Shown here piece after piece: positions 61,374-64,000 of a stretch of 64,000 bases of DNA (positions are counted from its first letter, which is position 1; every line of letters starts with the position of its first letter). Source of the DNA: Ecdyonurus torrentis (Eukaryota; Arthropoda; Insecta; Ephemeroptera; Heptageniidae); the NCBI GenBank assembly GCA_949318235.1, contig OX439136.1:15471890-15535889 (forward strand), given 5' to 3'. The position numbers were made by a program, and so were the translations under genes. Below the pieces are notes generated by a model, which made no database searches, was not told the DNA's origin, and was given only the letters and a program-made list of their open reading frames with translations.

Positions 61374-63959
61374 GTACCCTTAACCTTTCACTAACATTAT
61401 CGCTGCATTTATTGTTTTTTTTAAATCAGAAATATGAAAAGTATGATTTAAAGCTTGCTTTTGCACCAGTAGTTTCCAAATTTGAAATGTAGGTATTTAG
61501 GTGTACTGTATGTATACTATATAGGGTATATATAGGAGTAATTTAAAACTTTCAGTTTGATCGCTCAATTTTTTTTTTTTTTTTTTTTCTCCCGCAATTT
61601 ACAACTTTTTGTTAGCCACGTAAATATTGAATAATAAATAATTTTCAAAATCTTAAAACTGTTAATAAAAAGCTCCCTAAAAAGTTATACATGGAAGATT
61701 TTTAATATGTTTAATTAAGTTGCGAGAAAAAGGCAATTGTTAACCCCCCAAAAAAAAAATTCTCCCATTCTGATGACTAATTATAAATACAGCCATAACC
61801 TTTTTCTGATCAATTTTCTGACGAATTTTAAAAACGAGTTCATTTGAAAAATTAAGTATTCCTGCATTGTTATATTATTTAGTTAAATTTGTATATTCAT
61901 TACATTTTTACCCCCATTTTATTAATAGAAAATAAATAAAATAAATAAAAAAGGTCATCACTGTCATTATTTATATTTAGAGTTAAAATTAAATCCTTTT
62001 TCTAATAAACTTATATAATACAATGAATATTATTATAACGTTAGAGTGAGGTTACTTATTTAATATGCAAAATTTTAAACTAAACATTAAAATTTGAACA
62101 CACATATTCGTCATTCCCAATGGAGTCTGCGGTTTATTCCAACATCTAATGTATATATTAGAAACCTTACTAATTATCCATTACTCTTATGTGTATGTGC
62201 TTTACTGCTTTGTCTTGTAATTATACTAATTAAATTATAGATTTGATAAGTGGGTGTACGTATTGAATTTTTCTTTACAATTAAAATATGTATTTTTATA
62301 CCCCAAAATATAGCTGAATTAAAGCTTTTTATATATAAAGGCTGTAAAAATAATATTTGAATAAAATTACAATTATTGTGAACTTCCTCCATATTAAATA
62401 ATAATTTTCACGGTACAAAAATACTTCTTTTACTTTTTGTTTTTGTTGGAGCATTGCCAAATAGTTAAATAATTTAAAGATAATTTCCTTTCCTATTATT
62501 CCACTTTAGTAATTAACTTTAATGTTCTATTAACTGTTTTATAATTTAAGATAATTTATTATTAAATATATTTAAGTTTTGTTTTTATAAAATCTTAATG
62601 ACATTTTATTGTTCAAACTTTTTATATATTTTTATTTGATAATTCAATTATTGCAGAGTCAATTGAGATTCTCTCCAACAAGCTCTGCTTGAAATACTAA
62701 ATATTGTGAGAAATTTTCAATCGATTTATAGAAAATTCAACTACAGTATATAAAAATAAACTTTTTTTTTTTATTAGTTACTAATACAAAGCTTTTAAGT
62801 TTTTAAAATGCTTTCTAACGTGCTATTAAAAAATTATTTCTAAAGCCTATATACACACTTAAAAAGTTTCCACAAATTTTGGTGCCAATAAAACTAATGT
62901 ATTAACTTGTTTTTGTCATTTTTGTAGTGTGCCAAAAATTTTACGTTTTTCTGTATTGTATTGATCGTTATATCCTTCACTTTTCTTACATGGGCAAAAA
63001 GAAAAAAAAACTGTTTCTATTTTTTTTCTGTCCCGCTTACAGCCATAAACTTTACATCCTTTTAAAATAAAATACTCTGCAAAAGAGATGTATATCATTG
63101 GTCCAAAATAAAACTTTTTTTTTTAACTGCATTGACCTATATTATTTATTTTGGATGTATTAAAAAAATATCAGTATGTTTTATAGTTATATCACTTTAC
63201 GTTGCTTTTGTTGTATAGTTTTAGTTTTATTTCTATCATTAATAATAGAAATTATTATATTACTACTTTATAATAGAAAATAAAAATCGTAGAAATATTA
63301 CATGTCAGTAATTGGAGACTTGCATTAAAACTTATTTGTTGTTTATTTATTTATTTTTTTTAATTTTTTTTTTTTTTTAGCAAAAAGTAAACTTAAATTA
63401 CAAACAAAGTTTCCAGTTATATGTCGAAAATTTTATACTACTTTATGTATCAAGGTTTTTTACTTGTCTATTTTTAGAGTAATTGTAATAATAATATTAA
63501 AAACAAAATCAATTGCGTCTTTTTATATATAAATTATTTTATTATTTAATCCATACTTATTTAATTTTATAAAATCATCATTGTACTTAAACTATAGATT
63601 TTTAACATGATAATTTTGTCCATACAAGCAATTCATCAATTCAACTTTCAATTCATATAATCATCATCCACATATTTTTTTTTTTACCCATGTAAACAAT
63701 GTTCATCACCATACCTAAGAATTAATTTTGTCTTCCTTAACGACACAGACTCTCCTGTATGAGCTTGATGTAAATAAGTATATTATGCACTTCTATACTC
63801 ACATGAAACTGCAGCTAAAATGGACCCTATGTTGTGTATATATAATATAACTCACTGCACATCTCTATATAAATATTACCTATACTTCGCACGTAATATT
63901 CTACTTCTCAAATATATTTTTTGTTTTGTTTTTTTAATATTTTTAATTCAATGTTTCAG
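61374..63959. other. Intron between the coding exons at 61269 and 63960
   Basis: 2.6 kb, AT-rich, with a poly-T run near 61569 and no MITE. No further exon seen. Confidence 0.6.
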
Positions 63960-64000
63960 CTGCGAAAGACGCTGCTGCAGCAGCTGCAGCTCAGAAAGAA
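63960..64000 (+). CDS. Partial coding exon running off the window, Ala/Lys/Glu-rich
   Basis: A strong acceptor (TTCAATGTTTCAG) ends at 63959. The 41 visible bases read in phase 1 as AAKDAAAAAAAQKE and continue beyond the window. GCT/GCA codons alternate with no long homopolymer, so the alanine run is a coding repeat rather than a DNA microsatellite. The composition suggests the start of a helical or coiled-coil charged region. The preceding exon (61269-61373) ends in the matching phase. The remainder of the gene, including any recognisable domain, must lie to the right of this window. Confidence 0.75.
   Translation, partial: MRKTLLQQLQLRK

Overview
This is a very AT-rich eukaryotic window. 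It carries many GA/CT microsatellites, poly(A)/poly(T) runs of up to 69 bases, and numerous small non-autonomous DNA transposons (MITEs). I see no bacterial, organellar, rRNA or tRNA genes, no CRISPR array and no transposase gene. The composition, large introns, TA- and TTAA-flanked MITEs and a TATA plus TCAGT-type initiator fit an invertebrate, most likely an arthropod. I cannot name the species.

The one gene I can support is the 5' part of a plus-strand, multi-exon protein-coding gene that runs off the right edge. Five coding exons lie at 33790-34168, 55153-55272, 59387-59551 (or 59545), 61269-61373 and 63960-64000 onward. Every internal junction is phase 1, so the reading frame runs through all five and any middle exon could be skipped without a frameshift. 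The encoded sequence, roughly 270 residues so far, looks disordered: it is rich in Pro, Ser, Thr and Asn, has RKSS- and RRGS-like phosphosite motifs, and enters a Lys/Glu/Ala-rich stretch at the window edge. No catalytic domain is visible and I do not recognise the family.

The most interesting feature is a set of candidate recursive splice sites (ratchet points) on the gene's strand, where a 3' splice site directly abuts a 5' splice site. They are at 947/948 (TTTTAG|GTGAGT), 23727/23728 (TTTTAG|GTGAGT) and 46496/46497 (TTCGCAG|GTAAAT). The first two are each followed, 54 and 78 bases later, by a second strong donor GTAAGTAC, which is the architecture of a recursive-splice exon. They imply that the transcription unit starts left of base 1 and that most of this window is one giant intron removed stepwise.

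Layout: 1-33 kb is intron or upstream DNA with MITEs, microsatellites and two ratchet points. At 31.2-34.2 kb there is a possible internal promoter and leader plus the 126-codon exon. From 34 to 55 kb is a 21-kb intron holding two possible internal first exons (about 44.2-44.4 and 47.1-47.35 kb), a third ratchet candidate and the densest microsatellites. From 55 to 64 kb are four clustered coding exons separated by 2-4 kb introns. The octamer TGACGTCA occurs 15 times, far above composition-based expectation, and only about half of the copies are explained by repeat families.
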